Made by a program: the position numbers and the translations under genes. The notes beneath the pieces are model-generated. The model saw only the letters and a list, made by a program, of their open reading frames with translations, was not told where the DNA came from and did no database searches. A DNA stretch of 64,000 bases, taken from contig NC_065571.1 in assembly GCF_937616625.2 (NCBI RefSeq), forward strand, positions 44,997,651-45,061,650, given 5' to 3'. Below, piece by piece: positions 20,578 to 31,360 of the stretch (its first letter is position 1; each line of letters begins with the position of its first letter). Source of the stretch: Mercurialis annua (Eukaryota; Streptophyta; Magnoliopsida; Malpighiales; Euphorbiaceae).

Positions 20578-21230
20578 GTAATGTTTTAAACATTAAGCTT
20601 AAATCGCTAAAAAGGTGAAACGTTAATTTTGCCAATAATTCATAAAAATATGACCATAAGAAACAAATTTTTAACTGAATATCTGTTGCTTTTATTAAAT
20701 AAGAAATATTAAATTCCTCTTTTATACAGAAATTTATCATTAATAGGAAAATTTACCATTCATTGCAATGAAATTGATGTTAATGAGAAACAGAAGAGTA
20801 ACAGTCTAAATATTATAAAACAATCAATTATTAAAATTAATTTAAATCAGAATTAAATAAAATAAACTTTAATTTAAGAGATTTTAATTTTATTAGTTCA
20901 TAGATTATAGTAAAATAATCAACGTTATTCATTTACAAATTAAAATCATATTTTTTAGTTTTAAATAAAGTTAATCTAACATAAATTTTGATTATAACAA
21001 AAAAAGGATTCACCCCACACGATTGTACCGGCATACGACTAGTTAAATTAATAATTTGTACAAACTATATCATGAGAATGAAATATTAATAATTATTATA
21101 GTATAAAAAATAAAAAATATAATATATTTTTTTATAAATAAGACTATAAAACCATTTATAACTGCAAAAGTATAAAATTGATTAAAAAAAATATGTATTA
21201 TTTTAATAAGTACTTACAATTTTTAAAGTA

Positions 21231-21290
21231 ACTAGTTTTGCATTACGTGTTACGCAAGTGACTCGTAACGTGACTCGTCATTTTACATAT
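21231..21290 (-). mobile_element. Helitron 3' end (minus orientation), partial
   Basis: On the minus strand it reads ...GTAATGCAAAACTAG then T, with a degenerate palindrome just before. This matches the well-formed 3' end of the Helitron at 39750-40397. The 5' end was not found to the right. The solo LTR at 21387 may be nested in the element. Confidence 0.5.
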
Positions 21291-21386
21291 CAATGAAAAT
21301 ATCATAATTATATCAATTTTTTTACTAATAATCAATACTAAATTGGTTAAATTTTTTATTTTTAAATAAATATAATACTTACTAAT

Positions 21387-21993
21387 TGATGGAAATCGAC
21401 CTCCAGTATAAATATAGTGGAACCGAATCTTACAGGATCTACTCTTTTAATTGAATCACAGGAGTCGTTTAAGGTGAAAGCCCAACAATATAAATATCTG
21501 AGTCTATGAGACGCGCCATGTCTAAGAGATAAAGAGAGATCTGACCGAGTTTCCAGCAAGACCAACTCACAAAGAATTTTGGTCAATAGTTGGAATCCAC
21601 TCCAAAACGCGTCGCCACATACTTGATTATATGGAAAGAAATAATGCCTAGGATATACAGAATTACTTTCCTATTCGGAAATAAACTCCTATTTAAGGAG
21701 AGAAGCCTATCTAGGAAGATATTCCTGAATAGAAGTCTCTTTAAAGAATGAATATTTTTTCTATTCAAACACAACATATTAAATAGGAATCACTTTTCTA
21801 TATAAGATATCCATTCACTATTATATAAGGAGATTGAGATATGTCTAAACACACAATTACATTCAGTACGTTAAAACGCTACTCAAAGGCTAAACTGATT
21901 TTAGTATCGGAGAGTTAATGGGGACCACCGTCTAATCGACTGTCTACCATATTTTGCTGGTTTAATCAGAGATTCAGAAGACAGACTCCATCA
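21387..21993 (+). mobile_element. Solo LTR of a relative of the 9280-16130 element
   Basis: A 607-bp unit starts TGATGG and ends CCATCA. Internal blocks match the intact LTRs (GTATCGGAGAGTTAAT, GATTCAGAAGACAGACTCCA). The 5-bp target duplication CTAAT flanks it (21382-21386 and 21994-21998). No internal coding region is present, so it is the product of LTR-LTR recombination. It is clearly older than the intact element. Confidence 0.9.
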
Positions 21994-21999
21994 CTAATT

Positions 22000-22399
22000 A
22001 ATTTTTATAATAAGTTGACATCAATAATATTTTTTTAAAATTTATTATAATTATACTAATAATATTTAATTAGTTATTTTTTTTGTTAGATTAGAAAGTT
22101 TTTTTTATAAATTTGAATTAAAACTATTGATTATATTAATTAGTTGTGTTTATAATTATAGTAGTAGTAAATGCAATATTACATTATCTAAAAAATTTAT
22201 TTAGAGTTTGTATTGAATATGAATTATTTCAATGAGATGGCCTAAGACTACTAATAAAATTAATTGATTTTAATAATAATTAAATTAATAGTAAGTATAA
22301 TCTTATATAAATTAGTAAGTTTTTAATAATATGTAATTTACCTATGTTTAACTCTTAATGATAACTATTTATACTATTTTAATGGAGTAATGTTAAGAG
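22000..22399. other. AT-rich intergenic, nothing recognised
   Basis: Low-complexity AT-rich sequence without ORFs. Confidence 0.4.
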
Positions 22400-22734
22400 T
22401 ATTAATTAGGGTTAATTCCATAAAAAGTCACGATCCTTACACGAATTTTCATTATAATCACGACTTTTAAAAATTGTCATATAAAACCATGACCTTTTAT
22501 TTTTTTTCAAATCTATCAGCGACTATTTTTCCTGTAAATTTTACCTTTCATTTTTTTAAAATCTACCGGATTATGGTGGCCACATCATTAAAAATACACC
22601 AAAAATTGATTTGGTAATAGATTTGCAAAAAAAATGAAAAGTCGTGCTTTTATATGGCAACTTTAAAAAGTTGTGATTAAAATAAAAATTCGTGTAAAGA
22701 TCGTGACTTTTTATGGAATTAATCCTATTAATTA
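22400..22734. mobile_element. Hairpin MITE with 9-bp target duplication
   Basis: The element is 22409-22725 (317 bp), with arms starting GGGTTAATTCCATAAAAAGT. Duplications of TATTAATTA lie at 22400-22408 and 22726-22734. It belongs to the same family as 1146-1442. Confidence 0.85.
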
Positions 22735-22768
22735 CTCTTATCTGTTTTTTTATCCTAATTAATGTTCT

Positions 22769-22830
22769 TCCACCTCTACGAATTAGGAAGAATATAATAG
22801 ATAAACTACAGATAAAACAATTATAATCTA
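22769..22830. repeat. Left copy of a ~60-bp duplicated flank
   Basis: CCACCTCTACGAATTAGGAA and about 40 following bases recur at 23579-23638 with several substitutions. The two copies bracket the hAT-like repeat 22900-23576. Confidence 0.7.
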
Positions 22831-22899
22831 ATTAGGACTCAATTTGTAATATAGCGTTGGTAATTATTCAACAATCAATCCCTAAACATTGCTCTTCCA

Positions 22900-23576
22900 T
22901 TTCTAGGGATTAAACGAACATAGTTGTTCATGAGCAGGTCGGTGTTCGCCTTGATAAGAGCCTGATTCGCATTTATTCATATTTTAAACGAACCGAATTC
23001 GAATTTGATTTTATGTCGTTAATTTAAACAAGCCAAATATGAACATTGTTCGGCTTCTTTACATTCAAGAACAACTTAATTAGTTATTCGGGAACGTCAA
23101 GCTCGTGAATGAGTTTGAATAAAAGTTTGTGAACGAGTTCATGAACAAGATTGAATAAGAGTTCGTGAATAAGTTCGTTTACTAATTCGATTAGGTGTTC
23201 GTAAATTGATTCATATTTAAATAAATAATATAAATATCTTATATAATTTAAAAATTACATAGATTTGACAAAACTATATAGTTTTAACATAAGAAACTAA
23301 CGTACTTTTGGTTTCACGAATTTTATACATTTTAGCTGTTAAACGAACGGGCTCGCGAATGAACTCACGAACGGGCTCGGTTGGTACTGATTGAGCTTGT
23401 TCATGAGCTCATTCATAAGCTTTTCATGAGCTAACAAAACGAACGAACACAAGCTGAACACGATCTGAATATAAACACCATAAAATCTAAACGAACTGAA
23501 CATGAACACCTTATATGCTAAACGAACTGAACATGAACACTCCAAAATCTGGCTCGGCTCTGTTCATTTACACCCT
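22900..23576. mobile_element. hAT-like non-autonomous repeat
   Basis: The right end is TGTTCATTTACACCC, whose complement (GGGTGTAAATGAACA) is a common start of plant hAT derivatives. The left end near 22905 (GGGATTAAACGAACA) is a diverged counterpart. The interior is full of GAACGAGTTC-like words in both orientations. The target duplication is not clear. Confidence 0.55.
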
Positions 23577-23633
23577 TATCCACTTCTACGAATTAGGAAG
23601 AATTTAATTGATAAATTACCTACAATACAATTA

Positions 23634-23948
23634 TATTCTTATGGCTTAAATGCATAAAAAATCACCAAATTTCGCGTGTTTTTGGTATTTGACACAAACT
23701 TTTAATTTTGGCATATAAATACACGAACTATCAATTTTTTTGCATATATAACCAAATTTCCGTTTTAGGTGAAAAATGATGTCGTTTTAGGTATAAAATG
23801 TTGCCGTTTTATGTCAAAATCGGTGTCCGTGTTATATATGCAAAAAATTGATAGTTCGTGTATTTATATGCCAAAATTAAAAGTTCGTGTCAAATACCAA
23901 AAACACGCGAAAGTTAGTGATTTTTGGAGCAATTAAGCCTATTCTTAT
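23634..23948. mobile_element. Hairpin MITE with 9-bp target duplication
   Basis: The element is 23643-23939 (297 bp), with arms GGCTTAAATGCATAAAAAAT and complement. Duplications of TATTCTTAT lie at 23634-23642 and 23940-23948. It resembles the MITEs at 1146 and 22409 in plan but differs in arm sequence. Confidence 0.85.
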
Positions 23949-24105
23949 TAAAATTCTAATTATAATATATCTTTAATGTTTAATTAATTAATTAAAACCC
24001 ATAAAACTTTTATTTAGTAGCAAATTAGAAAGAATTACTCGGTAGATTTATATGTTCATTCTCCTCCATCTGTTCTTTTATATGTAGTATATAAATAAAA
24101 TGATC

Positions 24106-24600
24106 GGCTAATAATCACCCATGGCCCCTCAACTTTGGGGGTACGGGCGCTAAACCCCCTGATTTTTGTGGCGGTGCTCACAAAACCCCCTGAGACCAAA
24201 AATCGCCGATTTTTTTGTTTTTTGTCGATGTGGCACCCGATTCCTCGGCCAGACACCAACTGGCAGCGCTTGTCTCCCCTGCACGAATGTCTGACATCTG
24301 CTGCTTGTGTAAGAATGTGTCAGTTGACTTTAAAAAAAAAAAAATTAAATGAAAAGTAAACGCGGTAAGTTTTTATTTTCTCTCTCTTACTTTTCCTTTT
24401 CCCCACTCTCTCCCCCTCACTTCCGTTTCATTTTATTTTCGTTTCAAATATTTTCTCCTCCCTTCGTCTTCTTCGTTCATTCCACTAACACTGACGTAGG
24501 GTTTGATCCTTTCCCATTTTTCTTTCATTCTTTCTCATTTTCCTTGCATTGTTCCCCATTCTTCCTCCATTGTTCAACATTGTTTTTCATTTACCGAAAA
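24106..24600 (+). repeat. Left terminal inverted repeat of the Mutator-like element
   Basis: Its complement is at about 28880-29381. The outer 220 bp is GC-moderate and the inner part is a pyrimidine-rich leader-like sequence ending near TTCATTTACCGAA. Confidence 0.8.
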
Positions 24601-24831
24601 AAGAACATCTTTGTAAAATATATAAGTAAATTCGCTGAAAAACCTAACAAAAAGAGAACATTACATCTGCAACAAAGAACAAGAAAGTGATCAAGGGAGT
24701 AGTTGAAGCTTGTTTTTTGATAAAGGTAAGAAATTTAAACTTACTTGTTATTTGATTTTTTGTGGGTTGGTTAGAAATTTTAACTCCACTAACATAGTTG
24801 GCAGGTTTTTAGTTTGTGTGGCTGCAAAAAA

Positions 24832-26797
24832 TGAAGAGAAAAAGATTCAGAAAAGAAAAACAAAAAGAAAAGAGTGAGTCCAGAAGAGGGACTCCTGGAA
24901 CTCCTCGGTGTAGCTTGATGGATAGTTCCAGCAGCGATGATGTTGTTGAAGGTATTCTTGTAGTCTATTTTATAGAAAATTTGTGCTAAGAAATTGTGTG
25001 TGGGGGGGGGGGGGGGTTGATGACTGTTAAAGTTGATAATTTGTAGGACCACTTAATTAAGAAACATGTCAAATTGTTTTTTTAGAGATAAATTGGTTGA
25101 TTGCTTTGAGACCATTTCTTTTTGGCTTTATATGCTTTTTAAATAATAGAATATGCTTTGTATGCTTGGTGATTGTGATAGTTGAGTTTTTAATATGTCT
25201 TTATGTGTTGGAACTGCTGTTTTAGACAATTAAGTATTATTGTTTGTGCACTTAATGATGGTTGGTTGGTTTGTTGGTTGAATTTAGTGTTGCTTTTTTT
25301 CTTCTTCTGTTTTTCAGTTTCCCCTACAGATTTAAATTATTTTACCATCAAATTACACATTGGTGGGGAACTTGGGGGGTGGGGATATCATAACGGGGAA
25401 GTGAAGAGTAGAGTATTTAACCTTGATGTCATTAGAATGGGTAAGTTTGATAAATAGGTGGCAAAACTGTTACCAAGAAGCTTGTTGACTACCATTGGAA
25501 AGAGAAAGCCGTATAATATAACGTGGGGATAAAACCAATTAGCCATGAGGAGGATTTTATGGAAATGGCTAGGGCTGGGGCAAAGGCGGGGAGTGTTGAG
25601 GTGTACGTTAGAGAGTACTTCGTTGGGGATGTTAGGAAATTAAATCCTAAGAAAAGTCCTAGTCCTCCCCCTCCATCAGCAGTTGTCTTAGAGGAAATTG
25701 AAGAAGCGAAGGGCAGTTTCAGTTATCCTAGACTGGGCCTAGTGTTGAGTCATGAAATTTGGGAGAAGCATGGGGATCGTGGCTTCAGAAAAAAGGGGCC
25801 AGGTGCGATCAGAATGGTATAAAGTCAGGGACCAGGGGTGAAAACTCCAGGGAGCCAGGGGTCATGGTTGAGAACAAGGCCAGCAAGTCAATGGCCACTA
25901 ATGATTCAAGGTGAATGGGAACCTGAACCCCCCCCCCCCCCCCTCCGTACACACATGTTGGTGAATCAACGGTTCGACAGTGGATGAAAAAGACTATGGA
26001 AGATCTAATGAGGGCGGGGCGTAGTGAGGGGCAAAATCTAACTGAGAGGTTTGAGGAGGTGCAAAATGAGGGGCTGAACGAGGGGCTAAATGAGGGAAAA
26101 ATCAAAATCTGAATGAGGGGCTAAATGACGAGCTGAACGAGGGACAGAAAGATGGGGTGAGTGAGGGCCAAATTGAGGGGTCAAGCGACGACGAGCATGG
26201 GCAGATGGGAATAGATGAGGTTAGTGAAGGGCTTTATGATGGGTTACCTGCTACTGATGAGATGTGGAACGAAGGGGACCTTGGTGAGATCAATCAAGAA
26301 GTTAATCAGAGGGGCCCTGCTGGTGATGAGCAATGAGAACCTGAGAGGCCAAGTCAGGTTGAGGACCAGTGGCAAAAATGGGGAAACTTCGATGAGTTGT
26401 TAGATGGCCTTTCAGCTGAGCTTCGGGAGCTATTCGAAATGCCCAGCGTAAGAGAGAAGGGTGCTCCTGAGGGGGCTGTAAATGAAGAGCAGAATGTGCC
26501 GGAGGCTGGGGCTGTAAATAAAGAACATAATGTGCAAGAGGACGGGGGGCATGTGGATGAAGAGCATAATGTGCAAGATGAAGGGGGACTTGTGGATGCA
26601 GAGCAGAATGTGCATGGGGGGCATGTGGATGCAGAGCAGAATGTGCAAGAGGAGGGGGCCTATGGATGCAGAACATAATGTGCAAGATGGGGGGGCCTGT
26701 GGATGATGCATTTGACCCCGATCTTGATGATTACATAGTTGACCCCGATTACGATGTATGGGATGATAACGACGACTTGCAGCACGTGCTCTCTGAA
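24832..26797 (+). pseudogene. Left-arm PB1-like transposon gene, broken
   Basis: A basic first exon (MKRKRFRKEKQKEKSES, from 24832) ends at a GT donor near 24953. After an acceptor near 25330 the frame reads NYFTIKLHIGGELGGWGYHN and then FNLDVIRMGKFDK, followed by a TAG at 25456. A frameshift leads into EEDFMEMARAGAKAGSVEVY. This is the PB1-like fold found at the N-terminus of plant MULE and related transposon proteins. Further on are decayed Glu/Asn-rich repeats (NEGLNEGL, 26080-26160), then VDEEHNVQDEGG-type repeats (26460-26670), then DPDLDDYIVDPDYDVWDD (26715-26770). At least one stop and two frameshifts break it. It leads directly into the SINA fragment at 26799. Confidence 0.6.
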
Positions 26798-26798
26798 G

Positions 26799-27409
26799 GT
26801 TAAAAATTGTCATTCTTGCACTTTGCCCATAGGATCAATGAGAAATCGGGCAATGGAAGCAGTCGTGGAGGTTGTTACAGTGTTTTGCCAGAATAAAATT
26901 TATGGATGCACAGAAAGCTTCAATTATGACCCAAAGACAAAGCACGAGAAGTATTGTTCCTTCGTAGCGTGTTCATGCCCGGTTCGAGACTGCAATGTCA
27001 AAGGGTCGTCCAAAATGATTTATGGTCACTGCAAAGAGATGCATAAACATTCTTTTATACCATTTCATTTTGGACGTAGATTCGGTGTTTCTCTGAACTT
27101 GGATGATAGGGGCTTACTTCTCCAAGAGGACACATCATATACTGTGTTTGTTGTGAACAACACAACGTCTTCTTATGGGAATATTATAACTGTGTTTTGT
27201 CTTGGACCAAGTTAAACAGACGATGCCCTTATGACATTGAAATAAAATTTACTGAGTCCTCCGTTGACAGGTTTCATTCTTCTACGAAGAATTTTCAAGA
27301 CGCCAACAATTTCTACAGTTCGTTGACAGAGTTACTTCTTGATAGTAGTGATCGTGATTTTTTTCCTGACGGGTTGGTAAAGATGGAGTTTTGTGTATGT
27401 CGATCATGA
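26799..27409 (+). pseudogene. Captured SINA/SIAH-type E3 ubiquitin ligase fragment
   Basis: The frame opens with VKNCHSCTLPIGSMRNRAME, which is the last part of a RING finger. It continues through a SINA-type zinc finger (CQNKIYGCTESFNYD, HEKYCSFVACSCPVRDC, GHCKEMH) into the substrate-binding domain (LLLQEDTSYTVFVVNN). A stop at 27213 ends that frame. A one-base shift restores homology: YDIEIKFTESSVDRFHSSTK and then FFPDGLVKMEFCVC. The N-terminal half of the RING is missing, so it cannot act as a ligase. Full SINA-like proteins run about 300 residues, and about 200 are represented here. It lies inside the Mutator-like element and is a transduplicate. Confidence 0.85.
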
Positions 27410-27994
27410 GAGCTTGGTTCGGATGATGACATATAATGACGAGGATGCTGCCCTAAGTCAAATTCTAGGTCTAATGATGTGTTAAGTTTTTGTGTAGTAA
27501 CTTTGTTTAGAAACTGAGAATATATAAGTTAGTTTTTCTGTAGTAATTTTTGAATATGTAAGACTTTTGATCAGTATTTGTTTTAAAATAAACGTAATAT
27601 ATTAATTACTTTATGTTTCTTAAAATATTATTTTAAGGGTCTTTACTTGATTAAATAATACAAGATCAGAGTCCTTGGTTGAATAAATAACTAAAGTTTA
27701 GGGTCCACAAGTGAACAATGGTCCTAAAGTTAAGGGCCCACAGATGATCGTTAAGTTTAGCTTCCTAACAACCAATACACAAAAAACAAAATAACATTTC
27801 AATAACGACCAATACACAATAATAAACGGGAATATCATAAGCAAACAAACAATACTTTTCCAACATTTAATCGACCAGCGCAAAAATACAAATTCTCAGT
27901 ATTAATACAAATTGCAAAATAAATATTAACCTAAAAGGTTACAACTGTTGATCCATAACTTTGCACAAAAAAGGTCACTCAAGTGTGTCAACCT

Positions 27995-28842
27995 TCAGTC
28001 TGAACCACCAGACTGCTGTTTCTCCAGGGGTTCATCAACAACTTCACTTTGCAGCACCAGTGGTTCACCTGGACCTTCAATCTGCAGCACCTCCACTGGT
28101 TCCCCGGGACCTTCAATCTGCAGCACCTTCACTGGTTCATCGGGACCTTCAATTCGCAGCAACTGCACTGGTTCAGCCTCAGCAACAGCCTGCAGCTCCA
28201 ATGCATCATCCCCATCTTCAAGTTCTTTCAACCCAAATAATGTCTGTCCAAATACAAGCCTTAGGTTGCACACGTCAACACAGCTTAACTTCCTAACATA
28301 CACATCAACACTACCATCTTGTGCCCCAGCCAGTGCCATGTCCATGACATGGTCATCATTTTCCATAGGAATTAATTCTTCAGTATACATGCCAGCCCGC
28401 CTCCAATAATACATTAACAATCCCTGAACCTTCAATTCAAGTAACCACTTATCTAGACTATTTAATCCTATATCCTCAATATGAAATTTTCTGACAGCCA
28501 CATCCTCATTAAAATAACCAAACCATTGAAAGTCTCCATTGTAGTTCAGAATAATTTCAAAGACCTCAAAAAAACATTCTTCACTAGGAGCTGCGCAAAT
28601 CAACAAATGTAAAAACAAACAAACAATTTTCAATTACTGAACCAGTAAAACTCAAACTGAAACAACAACCAATGACAAACTAGAAACAAAATATCCGCAA
28701 AAACAACATCCCATAAAAAAATCAACCACAAAATTGAAAATAATCAAAAAATAATAATAACAGAGACCAGAAAAATCATACCTTTTCGTTTCTTCCATTC
28801 TCTTTCTTCTTTTCCCATTTTCGTCGTTTTTGTGGATCCCAT
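27995..28842 (-). CDS. Right-arm PB1-like transposon ORF, open
   Basis: Exon 1 (28842-28782) encodes MGSTKTTKMGKEEREWKKRK. Exon 2 (28590-27995) joins in frame through GT/AG borders, giving 218 residues. Residues about 28-125 are PB1-like (ECFFEVFEIILNYNGDFQWF, then DDHVMDMALAGAQDGSVDVY). The C-terminal third has four 11-residue repeats (VLQIEGPGEPV and variants, 33 bp each in DNA). It is a diverged counterpart of the broken left-arm gene at 24832 and is read toward it. No transposase domain is attached, so a role in transposition is doubtful. Confidence 0.6.
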
Positions 28843-28879
28843 TTTTTGAAAAATAACAGAGACCAGACAAAAATTTAAA

Positions 28880-29381
28880 AACAGTTCGGTAAATGAGAAA
28901 CAATGTTGAACAATGGAGGAAGAATGGGGAACAATGCAAGGAACATGAGAAAGAATGAAAGAAAAATGGGAAAGGATAAGCCCTAGGTCAGTGTCAGTGG
29001 AATGAACGAAGAAGACGAAGAGAGGAGAAAATATTTGAAAAGAAAATAAAATGAAACGGAAGTGAGGGGAAGAGAGTGGGGAAAAGGAAAAGTAAGAGAG
29101 AGAAAATAAAAACTTACCGCGGTTACTTTTCATATATTTTTTTTTATTTTTTATTTTTTGAAAAAATCAACTGACACATTCTTACACAAGCAGCAGATGT
29201 CAGACATGCATGCAGGGGGGACAGGCGCCGCCAGTTGGTGTCTGGCCGAGGAATTGGGTGCCACGTCGACCAAAAACGAAAAAATCGGCGATTTTTGGTC
29301 TCAGGGGGTTTTGTGAGCGCCGCCACAAAGATCAGGGGGTTTAGCGCCCTAAAGTTGAGGGGCCATAGGTGATTATTAGCC
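28880..29381 (-). repeat. Right terminal inverted repeat of the Mutator-like element
   Basis: Complement of 24106-24600. It ends GGGGCCATAGGTGATTATTA plus GCC at 29381. Confidence 0.8.
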
Positions 29382-29417
29382 AAAATGACCCAATGAGTTG
29401 TAGATTAAATGTATAAG

Positions 29418-29971
29418 TAGGGGTGAGCATCGGTCGGTTCGGTTCGGTTGGAATTTTTTCGGTTTTCGGTTTGGAAAATTTCCAAACCGAACCGAACCAA
29501 ACTTTTAGTTTGGAGGTGAAAAACCGAACCAAACCGAAAATTTCGGTCGGTACAGTTCGGTTCGGTTAAAACCGAATTTCACTATTTTTTATTTTTTGAA
29601 ATTTTTTATATTAAAATTAATTGAAATATTAAATAATTAGAGTTTAATAAACTTCAATATATGTTTAAATAACAATTATAAACTCATATATCAACAATAA
29701 TTAAGATATAAAGACAAAAAATATATAAATATAAGTATATATGTATATTATTTTTAAAATATATATATATTTTATATTAAAGTTCGGTTAATTCGGTTTT
29801 TCAGTCGGTTCGGTTTTCAAAACCCCTAAACCAAATCGAACATCGAACACCAAACTTCACCTAAAGTAGAAACCGAACCAAACCGTTTTCACAGAAAAAC
29901 TGAACCAAACAACGAAGTTCGGTTCAATTCGGTTCGGTTTTTCGGTTTGGTTCGGTTCTTGCTCACCCCTA
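29418..29971. mobile_element. hAT-type MITE
   Basis: Ends are TAGGGGTGAGC and GCTCACCCCTA. The arms are rich in CGGTTCGGTT and its complement, and the core is AT-rich. The flanks GTATAAG and GTTATAAG look like a degraded target duplication. Confidence 0.75.
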
Positions 29972-29975
29972 GTTA

Positions 29976-30055
29976 TAAGTGTTGGAACAACAAACTGTTA
30001 GGCCGTGAAATTCAAATTCTCCCACACAAACGCTTTTTTTCTTTCTAATTATTAA
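29976..30055 (+). mobile_element. tRNA-derived SINE fragment
   Basis: ATAAGTGTTGGAACAACAAA, then TGTTAGGCCGTG and a decayed B-box region and CTCCCACACAAACGC, align with the SINE at 42284/44467. Short and diverged. Confidence 0.45.
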
Positions 30056-30499
30056 AATAAAAATGTAATAAGGAAAGAATTAAGAAATAACAGATGATAA
30101 TTAGCCGAAAAAGTAAATAAAGAAATTAGAGAAAAAGTAGTTGCTTTTAATAAAAAAAATTTAAGGGATAATTATAAAGTTAGGTATGAACATAAGGGAT
30201 AATTACAAGTTAGGATAATGATAAGTGTTGGCGGTAAACAAAAAATGAAGGGATTGTAAGTTAATAAGATATCAAGAGACCAAAAACAGAGCTCATGGCG
30301 CCTACGATGAGCGTTGCCACACAAAGGCAAAGGCCAGTTGTTGCTTATATCAACTGTACCTTTAAAAGATCCAAAAGTCGAAGGTGTAATAATAATTTTA
30401 AATTGTGAGTATTAATCACTTCTCAACAATTTACACATTTTTTAAAAAATTCTCTGCGATCAAAAAAAAGTACTAAACTGTTGTCCTAATTCAACAACA

Positions 30500-31049
30500 A
30501 ACGAAACTGAACATTAAAGCTCATCTTCTTCTTCTTCATCATTTTTTTTGTGTTGGATCCATAGAAGTCAACTCCGATCATCAAAATAAGGTGATAATCT
30601 TTTTTCTTGATATCATCACAATTCTACAGATTTTTTGCTTTTTAATTTTAATATCAAATGCCTATTTAATGAACAATTTTAATATCTTTATGCTTTGCTA
30701 TTAGATTAGAGTTTCATCAGATTGACTTATATTTATTTATTCAAGAAACATGAATTCATAAGTTTCTTTTGTATTTATAGTAATTTTTGGCTAAACAGAT
30801 GATCTAGATAGTTGTTTAGATACAAGTAGAGGTGTGTTAATTTTGTTTTAACATTCAGCAACATATAGAAATGATTGAAAATAGTTGGATAAATAGATGG
30901 AGTAGTACAAATATAAATTTATTTGCTTATTTTGTGTTTTCAGGTTATTAAGTATAAATCCTGTTTGTCAATATTTTTACCGGTATTGTGCTGAGGATCA
31001 TTGAGTTTTAGCATTCTTAAGTTCCGCTTTGAAAGAGGGAACCCGAGGA
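30500..31049 (+). promoter_or_regulatory. 5' leader and leader intron of the CIPK gene
   Basis: A CTT/TCT-rich leader (30520-30545) runs to a donor at 30590/30591 (AATAAG then GTGATA). The intron, about 350 bp, ends at TTTTCAG (30943). The leader resumes into the upstream ORFs at 31050. Leader intron plus uORF is a common arrangement in regulated plant kinase genes. No TATA box was assigned with confidence. Confidence 0.55.
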
Positions 31050-31260
31050 ATGTTGAATGATGTGCCTGAGTCTTCAGAATTCTTTCTCTGAAGCCCATAC
31101 TTTTGCGGCTTTTCTAGACTCGCCTTTGTTTGTCTTTGATGAGACTGGATTGTGTAGTTGTGCTTCAGCGTTTATTTGTTCTTCCGAGATGTACTATGAG
31201 CCTACGAATTGCTATGAATATCCTGCTGTGTTGATGCATGATCTTTGTGAAGACGGTTGA
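31050..31260 (+). promoter_or_regulatory. Overlapping upstream ORFs in the CIPK leader
   Basis: The first ATG (31050) opens a 13-codon ORF. The next (31057) opens a 67-codon ORF starting MMCLSLQNSFSEAHTFAAFL and ending 100 bases before the kinase start. The long one is rich in Cys, Phe and Tyr. Such uORFs usually lower translation of the main ORF. Whether the peptide is conserved is not known to me. Confidence 0.5.
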
Positions 31261-31360
31261 GTTGCTTCTACTGTGCGTGCTTTGTGTATTACTTATATGT
31301 TATTGGTCGGAGACTCGGAAATTGTATTAGGAATTTGTGAACTAGCATTAGTCGATTATT

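Larger units (their letters stand above)
24106..29381. mobile_element. Mutator-like element with long inverted ends and captured gene fragment
   Basis: 5276 bp. It begins GGCTAATAATCACCCATGGC, and its right end is the complement with few changes. The inverted ends run about 500 bp (to ~24600 and from ~28880) at roughly 90% identity by eye. Flanks are AAAATGATC (24097-24105) and AAAATGACC (29382-29390), a 9-bp duplication with one change. Inside are two PB1-like ORFs that face each other, one from each end, an acidic repeat-rich region, and a fragment of a SINA-type ubiquitin ligase gene. No MULE transposase core, SWIM finger or protease was found, so it is non-autonomous. It is a Pack-MULE by definition. 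Confidence 0.88.
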
